DNA of 64,000 nt, from positions 1 through 64,000 of the forward strand of contig JBOFIT010000111.1 of NCBI GenBank assembly GCA_051650305.1. Reading direction: 5' to 3'. Below are positions 34,353 to 43,804 of the stretch, one piece after another; position 1 is the first letter of the stretch; every line of letters begins with the position of its first letter. Position numbers and translations under genes: made by a program. The notes under the pieces were generated by a model. It searched no databases. It saw only the letters and a list, made by a program, of their open reading frames with translations, and was not told the DNA's origin. This DNA is from JBOFDK01 sp051650305. GTDB lineage: Bacteria; Bacillota; Clostridia; Lachnospirales; Cellulosilyticaceae.

Positions 34353-34742
34353 TATTCAATTAACCGAATAGAATACAACGATTATAAATGCCAAGTCCTT
34401 AAAAAATAAGAAGTTTACATATAGCTTTATGAATAATTATAAATTTTTTTTTGAATTTTAGGGAGAGAGGAACATGCAAGTTTGGATAAGATTTATGAAA
34501 AAATATGATGGAGTAGTAATAAAAGTGTACTTGTGTGAAATACAATAAATAGTGAGTAATTCCAATGGATAAGCTGCATTCGTTGAAAAATAAGTTTTTT
34601 GCATAAGAACAAATGTATTTTTAGTAAACACAATAATAAGACTAAATTCAAACATATGATTTAAAAAATTAAACAAAAATCATTGAGAAATAAGACATTC
34701 TTTAAATGTACATAAATATTTCAACTAAATTACATAAATTCG
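34353..34742. other. Long A+T-rich intergenic region
   Basis: About 390 bases between the citrate synthase promoter and the opp promoter. I see no conserved RNA motif or convincing gene. The only coding hint is a 24-codon reading frame at 34474-34548 (plus strand) with a GGGAGAGAGG ribosome-site match. Confidence 0.5.
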
Positions 34743-34771
34743 TTGAAATTATTGTATACATGTGGTAATAT
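34743..34771 (+). promoter_or_regulatory. Predicted promoter of the opp operon
   Basis: TTGAAA (34743-34748), 17 bases, TAATAT (34766-34771). The spacer contains the palindrome GTATAC. The leader would be about 110 bases. Confidence 0.65.
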
Positions 34772-34887
34772 GTAAAACATGAAAGAAATCAAAAGTGAAA
34801 TGTCATGAAATGTAGTTATTAATAACTTGCAAAATGGCATCAACTTTAGATAATAACTAAAATTTCATTCAAATGGAGGAGTTGAAT

Positions 34888-36537
34888 ATGAAAAAATTTG
34901 CTAAGAAATTTACTCTTATTGCAATGGCAGCTGCAATGGCTACAGCTACTTTTGCAGGATGTAGCCCAAAGGCTTCAGGATCAGTAATCGTTGGAACAAT
35001 GGAAATGAACGGAGTATTCAGTCCATTCTTCTCACAAACTGCATATGATGATGAAATCGCATCTATGTGTAGTGCAGCACTTGTTACATTAGGTCGTCAA
35101 GCTGAGTACTTACCAGGTCTTGCAGAATTTAATGTAGAAGAAGTAATGGGTGATGATGGTAAAGTAGCTCAAACAATTTACACATTCACACTTAAAGATG
35201 GTTTAAAATTCAGTGATGGAAGCAAAGTTACAATTGACGATGCAATCTTTAGCTGGCACGTTACTTGTGACCCTACATATGAAGGAAGAAGCACACTTCG
35301 TACAATCGATATCGTTGGTATGAAAGAGTACGTAGAAGGTGATGCTGCTACAATTTCAGGTATCGAAAAAGTAGATGAAAAAACTGCAAAAGTTACACTT
35401 AACGGTGTAGACCCTACAGCACTTGGTAAAATCGGTGGTACAGTAGTAGCTCCAAAAGCTTACTACGGTGAAGGCTACTCAAAAGGTAACTTAGATGGCG
35501 TACGTGCTAAGAGCGGTACTCCAATGGGCGCTGGTCCATACAAATTCGTAAGCTTCGAAAATAACGTTGTTACACTTGAAGCAAACCCAGACTACTACAA
35601 AGGTGCTCCAAAGACAGCTAAAATCAAGTACCAAGTTATGGCTTCTGCAAACAAATTAGAAGCACTTAAACTTAACGAAGTAGATATCTCAGATCCATCT
35701 GCATCACCAGAAATGGTTAAGAACGTTCAAGATGCAGGATTCGAGTATGAATTACTTGATAACCTTGGATACGGTTACGTAGGTATGAACGCAGAGAGAA
35801 TTCCAGATGTAAACGTACGTAAAGGTTTAATGCACCTTATGAACAGAAAACCAGCTGTAGAGAAATACTACGGTGACCTTGCTCAAGTTATCGAGCGTCC
35901 AATGTCTACAGTATTATGGGCATACCCAGATGATGCGACAGAATTCTATGGTTTCGACCCAGCGAAAGCTGCTGAATACTTCACAAAAGCTGGATACAAA
36001 AACGAAGGTGGCAAGCTTATGAAAGATGGTAAGCAACTTCGTATTGAAGTAGGTATCCCAGGTGATGGTACAATGGATCACCCATCAGCTCCAGTTCTTA
36101 CACAAATGAAGACAGAGCTTGAAAAATTAGGTGGCGTACTTGAAATCGCAGATACAGACGGTACAATCTTCTTCGATCGTCTTAACGCAAAAGATTGGGA
36201 TATGTTCTGTGCTGCATGGGGTGCAGGTACTGACCCAGATATGTACCAAATCTGGCACTCAGAAGGCCCATCAAACCATTACAATGTAAAGAATGCAGAA
36301 ATGGATGAACTTATCATGGCAGGTCGTGAAACAAACGATACAGCTAAGAGAAAAGAAATCTATGCAGAAGCTTTAGATATCTTAATGGATGAAGCGGTTG
36401 TTATGCCAATCTACCAAAGAATGAATATGTATGTATTCAACCAAAACAATATCGACATGGAATCACTTCCAAAAGATATGACAGCATTCTACGGTTACTT
36501 TGCAGAAGTTGAGAACTTCCAAGCTTTAGCACAGTAA
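34888..36537 (+). CDS. oppA: Oligopeptide-type ABC importer, substrate-binding lipoprotein
   Basis: 549 aa from ATG 34888, after GGAGGAG (34875-34881). The lipobox FAGC puts the lipidated residue at Cys25. The rest is a family 5 solute-binding protein (peptide/nickel/opine class), with the usual opening VGTMEMNGVFSPFF and the later FSDGSKVTIDDAIFSWH. It captures peptides outside the cell for the permease encoded next. A stem-loop after the gene may protect this abundant part of the message. Confidence 0.92.
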   Translation: MKKFAKKFTLIAMAAAMATATFAGCSPKASGSVIVGTMEMNGVFSPFFSQTAYDDEIASMCSAALVTLGRQAEYLPGLAEFNVEEVMGDDGKVAQTIYTFTLKDGLKFSDGSKVTIDDAIFSWHVTCDPTYEGRSTLRTIDIVGMKEYVEGDAATISGIEKVDEKTAKVTLNGVDPTALGKIGGTVVAPKAYYGEGYSKGNLDGVRAKSGTPMGAGPYKFVSFENNVVTLEANPDYYKGAPKTAKIKYQVMASANKLEALKLNEVDISDPSASPEMVKNVQDAGFEYELLDNLGYGYVGMNAERIPDVNVRKGLMHLMNRKPAVEKYYGDLAQVIERPMSTVLWAYPDDATEFYGFDPAKAAEYFTKAGYKNEGGKLMKDGKQLRIEVGIPGDGTMDHPSAPVLTQMKTELEKLGGVLEIADTDGTIFFDRLNAKDWDMFCAAWGAGTDPDMYQIWHSEGPSNHYNVKNAEMDELIMAGRETNDTAKRKEIYAEALDILMDEAVVMPIYQRMNMYVFNQNNIDMESLPKDMTAFYGYFAEVENFQALAQ

Positions 36538-36561
36538 GTAAACAATAAGGCCTGAAACTTG

Positions 36562-36589
36562 ATCACCAACTCCTAGCTGAGTTGGTGAT
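36562..36589 (+). terminator. Intra-operon stem-loop after oppA
   Basis: An 11-bp perfect stem (ATCACCAACTC with GAGTTGGTGAT) and 6-base loop, without a T tract. It probably stabilises the oppA message or partly attenuates transcription rather than ending the operon. Confidence 0.6.
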
Positions 36590-36702
36590 TAATATCAGCC
36601 TACAATAAGAGTTATGTAAATTATACCGAAACTGGAAATATGAGGTTTTAATCATTGTAAGTTGATATTAATCAGAAAAAAACTTGAAAAGGAGTGAATA
36701 AT

Positions 36703-37671
36703 ATGTGGCAATATATTGTGCGTAGAATCGCCGTATCTTTCTTCGTATTGATAGGCGTATCGATGCTTATTTATGGTCTGATTCGTACATCACCAGCAGA
36801 CTATGTATCTACTATTACAAATAGTATTCCAGAAGTAACACCAGCAATGAGAGAAAACTTAGAGAAACTCTATGGTCTCGATAAAGGTATTGCAGAAGGA
36901 TACCTTGATTGGATGGGTGGCGTGGTACAAGGTGATTTAGGCGTATCATTCATTTATAAAAAACCAGTTGGCGAAGTGATTGGTGATAAGATGTGGATCT
37001 CTTTCTCAATGGCACTTCCTTCATACATATTACAAATGCTTATAGCGATACCGCTAGGTATTATTTCCGCGACTAAGCAATATTCAAAGACGGACTATAC
37101 CGTAACAGTCCTAGCACTTATGGGACTTTCGCTGCCAAGTTTCTTCTTCTCAGCGCTGCTTCAAAGAATCTTTGCGATGTGGTTAAAAGTGGTACCACTT
37201 CAAGGGATGGTCAATGCCCGGGCGGACTATACAGGGTTCATGTACTATGTAGACCTTGCACATCACTTTATCTTACCAATCACAGTACTTACACTTTTAA
37301 GTATCGGTGGACTTATGCGTTACACACGTACAAACATGCTTGAAGTACTGAATGCAGACTATATCCGTACAGCGAGAGCAAAAGGTGTAAGTGAGCATGA
37401 CGTTATTTATAAGCATGCATTTAGAAATACACTTATTCCAATCGTAACAATGGTTGGTGGTATGATTCCAGGACTATTCAGTGGGGCCATGATTACAGAA
37501 GGTATCTTCGCTATTGAAGGTCTTGGTAAAGCGTCTCTTATGGCTCTTAAACAAGGGGACATCCCTTATATGATGGGATTCTTAATGTTCCTTGCGATTC
37601 TTACTTTATTAGGTAACTTAATTTCAGACGTTCTCTACGCAGTGGTAGACCCACGTGTAAGACTTAAGTAA
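36703..37671 (+). CDS. oppB: Oligopeptide ABC importer permease, OppB type
   Basis: 322 aa from ATG 36703, 8 bases after AAAAGGAG (36687-36694). Six membrane helices with the importer EAA loop (MLEVLNADYIRTARAKGVSEHDVIYKH cut by the ATPase). The N-terminus WQYIVRRIAVSFFVLIGVSML is typical of OppB/DppB. It pairs with the OppC-type permease that follows 13 bases later. Confidence 0.93.
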   Translation: MWQYIVRRIAVSFFVLIGVSMLIYGLIRTSPADYVSTITNSIPEVTPAMRENLEKLYGLDKGIAEGYLDWMGGVVQGDLGVSFIYKKPVGEVIGDKMWISFSMALPSYILQMLIAIPLGIISATKQYSKTDYTVTVLALMGLSLPSFFFSALLQRIFAMWLKVVPLQGMVNARADYTGFMYYVDLAHHFILPITVLTLLSIGGLMRYTRTNMLEVLNADYIRTARAKGVSEHDVIYKHAFRNTLIPIVTMVGGMIPGLFSGAMITEGIFAIEGLGKASLMALKQGDIPYMMGFLMFLAILTLLGNLISDVLYAVVDPRVRLK

Positions 37672-37684
37672 AGGAGTGATGATA

Positions 37685-38665
37685 ATGGAAAAAACTAAAA
37701 AACAAGAAAAAATTAATTTAGAGAAAGTCGTTACTCCAGGGCAACTTGTTATGAAGCGCTTTCTTCGTAATAAACTTGCTATTACAGGTGTAGTTGTTAT
37801 TATACTGATGTTTATGTTATCCTTCTTAGGACCTGTCTTTTATCCATATGGCGAGTATACTATCTTTTTTGAAAAAGATGGTGTAGAATTTAGTTCAGAT
37901 GATCACAAAGGCATTGATGTAACAAGTGAAGGTGTACAGCTTGTAGCGAAGCAACAACCATCTCTTAAGCATCCATTAGGAGTAGATAAAGATGGTCGTG
38001 ATGTACTTGCACGTATTATGTACGGCGGTAAGATTTCACTTATTATCGGATTTATCGTAGTAGGCTTCCGTCTCGTTCTAGGGGTTTTACTTGGAGGGAT
38101 AGCAGGTTACTATGGTGGTAAAGTCGATAACTTAATTATGAGACTTGTAGATATCTTCTACTGTCTTCCAGACCTTCCAATCATGCTTATTGTAAGTAGT
38201 ATCTTGATTGCATGGGGTGTACCACAAGAGTATAAGATTTATGTACTGATGCTAGTAATGGGTATCCTTGGATGGGCAGGTATCGCACGTCTTGTACGTG
38301 GGCAGATCTTAAGCTTACGTGAGCAAGAGTACATGGTAGCGGCAGAAGCAGTAGGGCTTCACCCAGCGCGTCGTATTATCAAGCATCTTATTCCAAACGT
38401 TATGCCACAACTTATCGTTATTGCAACAATGGGTATTGGTGGTGCGATCTTAGCAGAAGCAGCATATAGTTACCTAGGTGTAGGGGTACCATTCCCATAT
38501 GCTTCATGGGGGAATATGGTTACTGTTGTTAACGACCCAATTATCATGAGAGAGTATATGTTCATGTGGATACCACCAGGTTTATGTATCTTATTAACAG
38601 TTTTAGGCTTCAACTTCGTCGGCGATGGTCTTCGTGATGCCTTTGACCCTAAAATGAAAAGGTAG
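37685..38665 (+). CDS. oppC: Oligopeptide ABC importer permease, OppC type
   Basis: 326 aa from ATG 37685, 8 bases after AAGGAG (37671-37676). The N-terminal cytosolic tail, first helix, an extracytoplasmic loop of about 60 residues and then five helices fit OppC/DppC. The EAA loop reads EYMVAAEAVGLHPARRIIKHLIPN. Co-translated with oppB. Confidence 0.93.
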   Translation: MEKTKKQEKINLEKVVTPGQLVMKRFLRNKLAITGVVVIILMFMLSFLGPVFYPYGEYTIFFEKDGVEFSSDDHKGIDVTSEGVQLVAKQQPSLKHPLGVDKDGRDVLARIMYGGKISLIIGFIVVGFRLVLGVLLGGIAGYYGGKVDNLIMRLVDIFYCLPDLPIMLIVSSILIAWGVPQEYKIYVLMLVMGILGWAGIARLVRGQILSLREQEYMVAAEAVGLHPARRIIKHLIPNVMPQLIVIATMGIGGAILAEAAYSYLGVGVPFPYASWGNMVTVVNDPIIMREYMFMWIPPGLCILLTVLGFNFVGDGLRDAFDPKMKR

Positions 38666-38674
38666 GTGGTAGCA

Positions 38675-39838
38675 GTGTTTAAATTTAATAAATTATCAGA
38701 AGAAGAAAAAGCACAACGCAAAGAAGCAAAACTTCGTATGAAGGAAATTGCAAAGTCAAATAAAGGTATTATTAAAAAGTATGAAGATGAGAAAAAACGT
38801 AAAAACGTAGATCCATCTGAATACCAAACAGAAATGAAAAATCCAGAGAATATCCTAGAGATCGATAACTTACATACTTACTTCTATACAGATATGGGTA
38901 CTGTAAGATCTGTAAATGGTGTAAATATCGTGATTCCAAAAGGAAAAACAGTTGCACTCGTAGGTGAGTCAGGATGTGGAAAGTCTGTAACAAGCCTTTC
39001 AATTATGAAGCTTGTACAGGCACCAACAGGGCAAATCACAGATGGTCAGATTCGCTACAACCGTAAAGGCGGTGCAATTGATATCGTGAAGACACCTATC
39101 GAAGAAATGCAAAAAATCCGTGGTAATGAAATCGCTATGATTTTCCAAGAGCCTATGACAAGTCTTAACCCAATCTTCAAGATTGGTCATCAAATTGATG
39201 AAGCCATCAAGCTTCATAGACCAGATATGTCAAAGGACGAAATCAAAAAGCAAACAATCGAGATGCTTAAACTTGTAGGAATCGCACGTGCAGAAGGTAT
39301 TTATGAGTGCTACCCACATGAATTATCAGGTGGTATGCGTCAGCGTGTTATGATCGCGATGTCACTTTCTTGTGATCCACAGATGATCATTGCGGATGAG
39401 CCTACAACAGCTCTTGACGTTACGATTCAAGCACAGATCCTAGACCTTCTTCGTCAAATCAAAGATAAGATTGATGCAAGTATTCTACTCATCACACATG
39501 ACCTTGGGGTTGTGGCTGAGATGGCAGATTACGTGGTTGTTATGTACGCAGGTAAAATCGTAGAGCAAGGTACTTCTCATGAAGTATTCTTAAATCCAAA
39601 ACATCCATACACAATGGGTCTTATCAAGAGTAAGCCAGCGGTAAACAAAAAAGTAGACCGTCTGTACTCTATTCCAGGTCAAGTACCAAACCCAGTGAAT
39701 ATGCCATCACACTGTTTCTTCAAAGATCGTTGTGAGCACTGTGTAGCGGCTTGTAATGGCGATATTCCAGTATTACGTAGCATTGGCGAAGATCACAATG
39801 TGGCATGTCACCTATACGATGTAAAGGAGGGGAAATAA
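38675..39838 (+). CDS. oppD: Oligopeptide ABC importer ATPase, OppD type
   Basis: 387 aa from GTG 38675, the best match to the upstream AGGTGG; GTG 38666 is possible. Walker A GESGCGKS, signature LSGGMRQR, Walker B MIIADEPTTALD, and a C-terminal oligopeptide-ATPase extension with cysteines (FFKDRCEHCVAAC). An added highly charged N-terminal helix of about 60 residues (KLSEEEKAQRKEAKLRMKE) precedes the ATPase core, longer than in standard OppD. Its stop codon directly abuts the oppF start. Confidence 0.92.
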   Translation: MFKFNKLSEEEKAQRKEAKLRMKEIAKSNKGIIKKYEDEKKRKNVDPSEYQTEMKNPENILEIDNLHTYFYTDMGTVRSVNGVNIVIPKGKTVALVGESGCGKSVTSLSIMKLVQAPTGQITDGQIRYNRKGGAIDIVKTPIEEMQKIRGNEIAMIFQEPMTSLNPIFKIGHQIDEAIKLHRPDMSKDEIKKQTIEMLKLVGIARAEGIYECYPHELSGGMRQRVMIAMSLSCDPQMIIADEPTTALDVTIQAQILDLLRQIKDKIDASILLITHDLGVVAEMADYVVVMYAGKIVEQGTSHEVFLNPKHPYTMGLIKSKPAVNKKVDRLYSIPGQVPNPVNMPSHCFFKDRCEHCVAACNGDIPVLRSIGEDHNVACHLYDVKEGK

Positions 39839-40825
39839 ATGGCAGAGCATAAGTCAGAAAACATATTAGAAGTAAAAGAACTTAAGAAGTATTTCCCTAT
39901 TAAAGCGGGATTATTACAACGTACGGCAGGTCACGTTAAAGCGGTAGATGGCATCTCTTTTAACATCAAAAAAGGGACGACATTTGGGCTAGTAGGTGAG
40001 TCAGGCTGTGGTAAAACAACAGTTGGACGTACACTTCTTCGTCTTCAAGAAAACTCAGGTGGAAGCGTTGTATTCGATGATAAAGATGTCTTCAAGCTTA
40101 GCACAAAAGAGCTTCGTCGCATTCGTCCACAGATGCAACTTATCTTCCAAGATCCATACAGTTCATTAAGTCCACGTATGCCAGTCGGTGAAATCATCGG
40201 TGAAGCGGTACGTGAGCATAATATCGTACCAAAAGAAGAAATTCGTAGTTACGTTATGAAGATTATGGAAGAATGTGGGCTTCAACCACACCATATCGAT
40301 CGTTACCCACACGAATTCTCAGGTGGTCAAAGACAACGTATCTGTATTGCACGTGCAGTTGCACTTCAACCAAAGATTATCGTTGCTGATGAGCCAGTAT
40401 CTGCACTTGACGTATCCATTCAAGCACAGATTATCAACCTTCTTATGGACCTTCAAAAAGAGCATGATTTAAGTTACCTTTTCATCTCTCATGACCTTAG
40501 TGTTGTAGAGCATATCGCAGATGAAGTAGGGGTTATGTACCTTGGAAACTTAGTAGAGAAGGCTTCAACAGAAGAATTATTCAAAAATCCATTACATCCA
40601 TACACAAAAGCTTTATTTAGTGCAGTACCTGTACCAGACCCAACGGTGAAGATGAACCGTATCATCCTTGAAGGGGATATTCCATCGCCAGCAAACCCAC
40701 CAAAAGGTTGCAAATTCCATACAAGATGTAGAGAATGTATGGACATTTGTAAGACAGTTGCACCAGAATACAAAGAACATGGTGCAGACCACTTTGTGGC
40801 ATGTCACCTTTATGACAACAAATAA
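39839..40825 (+). CDS. oppF: Oligopeptide ABC importer ATPase, OppF type
   Basis: 328 aa. Starts immediately after the oppD stop codon with AGGAGGGG upstream. Walker [10 protein letters not shown], signature FSGGQRQR, Walker [13 protein letters not shown], and the C-terminal [12 protein letters not shown] segment. The opening [21 protein letters not shown] is characteristic of OppF/DppF. It forms the second nucleotide-binding subunit with OppD. Confidence 0.94.
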   Translation: MAEHKSENILEVKELKKYFPIKAGLLQRTAGHVKAVDGISFNIKKGTTFGLVGESGCGKTTVGRTLLRLQENSGGSVVFDDKDVFKLSTKELRRIRPQMQLIFQDPYSSLSPRMPVGEIIGEAVREHNIVPKEEIRSYVMKIMEECGLQPHHIDRYPHEFSGGQRQRICIARAVALQPKIIVADEPVSALDVSIQAQIINLLMDLQKEHDLSYLFISHDLSVVEHIADEVGVMYLGNLVEKASTEELFKNPLHPYTKALFSAVPVPDPTVKMNRIILEGDIPSPANPPKGCKFHTRCRECMDICKTVAPEYKEHGADHFVACHLYDNK

Positions 40826-40827
40826 GT

Positions 40828-41106
40828 ATGGCAAGAAAAAAGAAACAACCTTTTGTGGATGATGGACGTACGATAGCAAATATGAACGTACCAGGTATGC
40901 CTTGGTATTTAGATGGGCCAAAAGTTCAGACAGATAAGACAGAAGGCGAACAGCAAGAAGATACCTTAGCTGACATGGAACTTACAAAAGGTGAAAGAAG
41001 AGCCATGATTAAGGGTGCACTTGCAGCAGTCCTACCAATAGGGGCATTTTTTGCAATAGCTTATACCCTCATCTTACTGTTTATAGATTTTGTATGGCTT
41101 TCTTAA
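40828..41106 (+). CDS. Small single-helix membrane protein at the end of the opp operon
   Basis: 92 aa, starting 2 bases after the oppF stop with no clear ribosome site of its own, so translation must depend on oppF. The N-terminus KKKQPFVDDGRTIANMNVPG is polar; a single membrane helix lies at about 67-90. I do not recognise a named family. Position suggests an accessory of the importer or simply a coupled passenger. Confidence 0.7.
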   Translation: MARKKKQPFVDDGRTIANMNVPGMPWYLDGPKVQTDKTEGEQQEDTLADMELTKGERRAMIKGALAAVLPIGAFFAIAYTLILLFIDFVWLS

Positions 41107-41155
41107 AGAAGCGTGAGCGTAGTTTACACAGTGTGTAAGCTACGCTCATTCTTTT
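41107..41155 (+). terminator. Terminator of the opp operon
   Basis: A long stem built around GAGCGTAGTTTACAC and GTGTAAGCTACGCTC (one G-T pair) followed by CTTTTT. Confidence 0.85.
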
Positions 41156-41238
41156 TGTCGAACAAAAAAATAATGATGGCGAAAAATGTATGGATATAGT
41201 ATAATAAATGTGATTTTTTAGACAAAAAAGGAGACGGT

Positions 41239-42783
41239 ATGGGGAAGATGGGGCAGAAACATTTTTTTGTGACTGGAGAGAAGGGTGTCGGTAAATCCAC
41301 ACTGTTAAGAGAAGTGATACAAGAGCTTGGATTAGAAGGAGAGATTCAGGGGTTTGTCACCTTACCTTATTATGAAGGGGATAGACGCGGGGGCTTTTAC
41401 TTACATAGCATCGGTGCAATCGAAGACAATGATCAGCCCATATCCTCACAGCCTACTGATACGACTTGTGTGCCCATCCTAGAAACTTTCGAGTCTTTAG
41501 GGGTGGCGACGTTACAGCAAGCCAGAAGAGCAAGTGATGAATGGATACTCATGGATGAGCTGGGGGTTTTAGAAAGTGGAGCTAAGTGTTTCAGAGCGGA
41601 AGTCATAAGGTGTCTTGAATCATCTAAGCACGTGCTAGGTGTACTGAAGGCGAAGCCACATCCGTTTCTAGAGAGCATCAAGGAACGTGAAGATACGAAG
41701 GTTTATGAAGTGACGAGTTATAATCGTAGCGAGGTGAAAGAGGCGATGAAAAAAAGAATAGGTATTTTGTTAGTAGGTATTTTATTAGTGGGAAGCCTTG
41801 GGGGATGTACACCTAAAGTAGAGAAAGAGGTCGTGGAAGTACAAGAAGCAGCAGCGTATCCACGTACGGTTACAGACCAGATGGGAAGAGAAGTGACCAT
41901 AGAGAAAGCGCCGGAGCGCATTGTGTCATCGTATTATATCGCTTCATCATTGCTGATTGCCTTAGGGGCAGAAGAGCGTGTGGTGGGGATCGAGATGAAA
42001 GCGGATACCCGTGAGATTTATAAGCTGGCGGCACCGCAATTTTTAGAACTACCAGCTGTAGGGAATAGCAAGACCATCAATGTAGAAGAATGCTTGGCTC
42101 TAGATGCGGACTTGGTCATTATCCCTACCCGCTTAAAGGAATTCATACCGCAATTAGAAGCGTTAAACATACCTGTAATGGTAGTAGAGCCAGAAAGCAT
42201 CGAGGCATTCTTAGCTTGCGTAGAACTTGTAGGTATAGCTATTAATGAAGAAGATAAGGCGGCAGAGCTTATAGACTACCATCACGAGGTCATGGCAGAA
42301 GCTAAGGCTTTGACCGAACAAGTGGAGAAAAGGCCACGTGTATACTTAGCGGGAAGTGGCGAGCTTTTACGTACATGTACAGCTAGGATGTATCAGCATA
42401 GTCTCATAGAGATGGCAGGTGGCGAGAATGTATCGGCTACATTAGAGGAAGATTACTGGGTGAATATCTCACCAGAGCAGCTATTGGCATGGAATCCAGA
42501 AGTAATCTATGCAGTAAGCTATGCGGACTATGGACTAGATGCCATCACGGAAGATGGGAAGTATGGTACCCTTGAGGCAGTGAAAAATGGTGACGTCTAT
42601 ACGTTCCCATCAAGCATTGAACCATGGGATTATCCGACGCCTTCTTCAGCCTTAGGGATTTTCTGGACGATACATAATCTTCATCCAGCACTTTTTAGCA
42701 GAGAGTCTTATGTGGAAGAAGCACAGAGATTTTATGAAGATTTCTATGACGTACAGGTATCTGAAGAAGCCCTCGGCTTATGA
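41239..42783 (+). CDS. Fusion: THEP1-like NTPase with BtuF/FecB-type binding lipoprotein
   Basis: 514 aa in one uninterrupted frame. Residues 1-169 are a P-loop NTPase of the THEP1 (nucleoside-triphosphatase) family: Walker A GEKGVGKST (13-21) and Walker B ILMDELG. At residue 170 (ATG 41746) a complete lipoprotein signal begins, KKRIGILLVGILLVGSLGGC (Cys190), and about 200-514 is a class III substrate-binding domain (YPRTVTDQMGREVTIEKAPERIV). GAGGTG at 41731-41736 could start the second part on its own. AAAAGGAG precedes ATG 41239. The stop overlaps the permease start by 4 bases. By context the ligand may be molybdate. Confidence 0.85.
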   Translation: MGKMGQKHFFVTGEKGVGKSTLLREVIQELGLEGEIQGFVTLPYYEGDRRGGFYLHSIGAIEDNDQPISSQPTDTTCVPILETFESLGVATLQQARRASDEWILMDELGVLESGAKCFRAEVIRCLESSKHVLGVLKAKPHPFLESIKEREDTKVYEVTSYNRSEVKEAMKKRIGILLVGILLVGSLGGCTPKVEKEVVEVQEAAAYPRTVTDQMGREVTIEKAPERIVSSYYIASSLLIALGAEERVVGIEMKADTREIYKLAAPQFLELPAVGNSKTINVEECLALDADLVIIPTRLKEFIPQLEALNIPVMVVEPESIEAFLACVELVGIAINEEDKAAELIDYHHEVMAEAKALTEQVEKRPRVYLAGSGELLRTCTARMYQHSLIEMAGGENVSATLEEDYWVNISPEQLLAWNPEVIYAVSYADYGLDAITEDGKYGTLEAVKNGDVYTFPSSIEPWDYPTPSSALGIFWTIHNLHPALFSRESYVEEAQRFYEDFYDVQVSEEALGL

Positions 42784-43769
42784 GAAAAAAAGAATGCCTC
42801 TTAAGCCTTATAGCTGTGATGCTGGTCATCATCAGTGTAGGGATAGGGCGGTATCACTTAACCTTTTCAGAGGTGATACAAGCACTTCTAGGCATAGGAG
42901 CGGAGGAGCGAGTACATACGCTGGTGTATCAGATACGCTTGCCACGAATTGTGATGGTAGGCTTAAGTGGTATGGCACTAGGACTTTCGGGACTTGTGTA
43001 CCAAAAGCTTTTTAGAAATCCCTTGGTATCACCAGACTTACTAGGGGCTAGCTCAGGGGCTTCACTTGGAGCGGCAGTAGGCATCGTTCTAGGTGGGCAG
43101 ATAAGTGGTAGCGTCGCAGTAAGTGCTTTTGGTGGTAGCTTGCTAGCAGTCGGTATGACTTTGTATTTGGCAAGGTATGTACGAGGTGCGACATTGGGCT
43201 TGGTGCTAGCAGGCATCGTAACCACGGCACTTAGTGGGTCACTTCTGATGATGGTGAAGGTACTAGCTGACCCGTATAAGAGTTTGCCGACCATTGAGTT
43301 TTGGCTTATGGGGGGCTTTTATAATGCCAGCTGGAAAGGCATAGCTGTGGTGATGCTTTGCGTGATTGTAGGCGCGGGTATTTGCTTTGTATTAGCCTTC
43401 CAATTAAAGCTACTGACCGTAGGAGATGAGGTGGTAAAGACCCTTGGTATGCCAGTAAAGGTGATGCGATATAGCCTTATAGGTGCAGCTACACTGTTAG
43501 TAGCAAGTGTCATCGCTATGAATGGCCTTGTGAGTTGGATTGGTCTTCTAGCACCACACGTTGCTAGGCTTTACATAGGCAAGCGTACAACAGCGACTAT
43601 CTATGGTGAGATGCGTATGTGTATGGCATGGGGAGGTATCATTTTGTTGGTAGCAGATACTTTGTGCCGTACACTTTTTCCGATAGAACTACCCATTAGT
43701 GTGATGACGTCTTTGATGGGCGGCATCTTGCTTGGGTGTTTACTTATAAAGCAACATAAAGAGCAATAA
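42780..43769 (+). CDS. FecCD/BtuC-type ABC permease
   Basis: 329 aa with about ten membrane helices. FecCD landmarks include RLPRIVMVGLSGMALGLSGL, FRNPLVSPDLLGASSGA and the coupling region GLVSWIGLLAPHVAR. The start overlaps the preceding stop (ATGA), so the two are coupled. Permeases of this class import cobalamin, haem, iron-siderophores or, as in MolB, molybdate. No ATPase gene follows; the next gene is a hydroxylase subunit 35 bases away. Confidence 0.9.
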   Translation: MRKKECLLSLIAVMLVIISVGIGRYHLTFSEVIQALLGIGAEERVHTLVYQIRLPRIVMVGLSGMALGLSGLVYQKLFRNPLVSPDLLGASSGASLGAAVGIVLGGQISGSVAVSAFGGSLLAVGMTLYLARYVRGATLGLVLAGIVTTALSGSLLMMVKVLADPYKSLPTIEFWLMGGFYNASWKGIAVVMLCVIVGAGICFVLAFQLKLLTVGDEVVKTLGMPVKVMRYSLIGAATLLVASVIAMNGLVSWIGLLAPHVARLYIGKRTTATIYGEMRMCMAWGGIILLVADTLCRTLFPIELPISVMTSLMGGILLGCLLIKQHKEQ

Positions 43770-43804
43770 TCACAACAAAATCAGCAACTAAAGGAGGCTT
43801 TCAA

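Noticed and set aside
34458..34676. 72-codon minus-strand frame in the intergenic region
   Set aside because: Very A+T-rich composition, no ribosome site, no recognisable protein features.
41107..41238. Purine riboswitch upstream of the xdh-xpt operon
   Set aside because: Looked for because xpt operons often have one; the 130 bases hold only the opp terminator and a weak TATAAT, no aptamer motifs.
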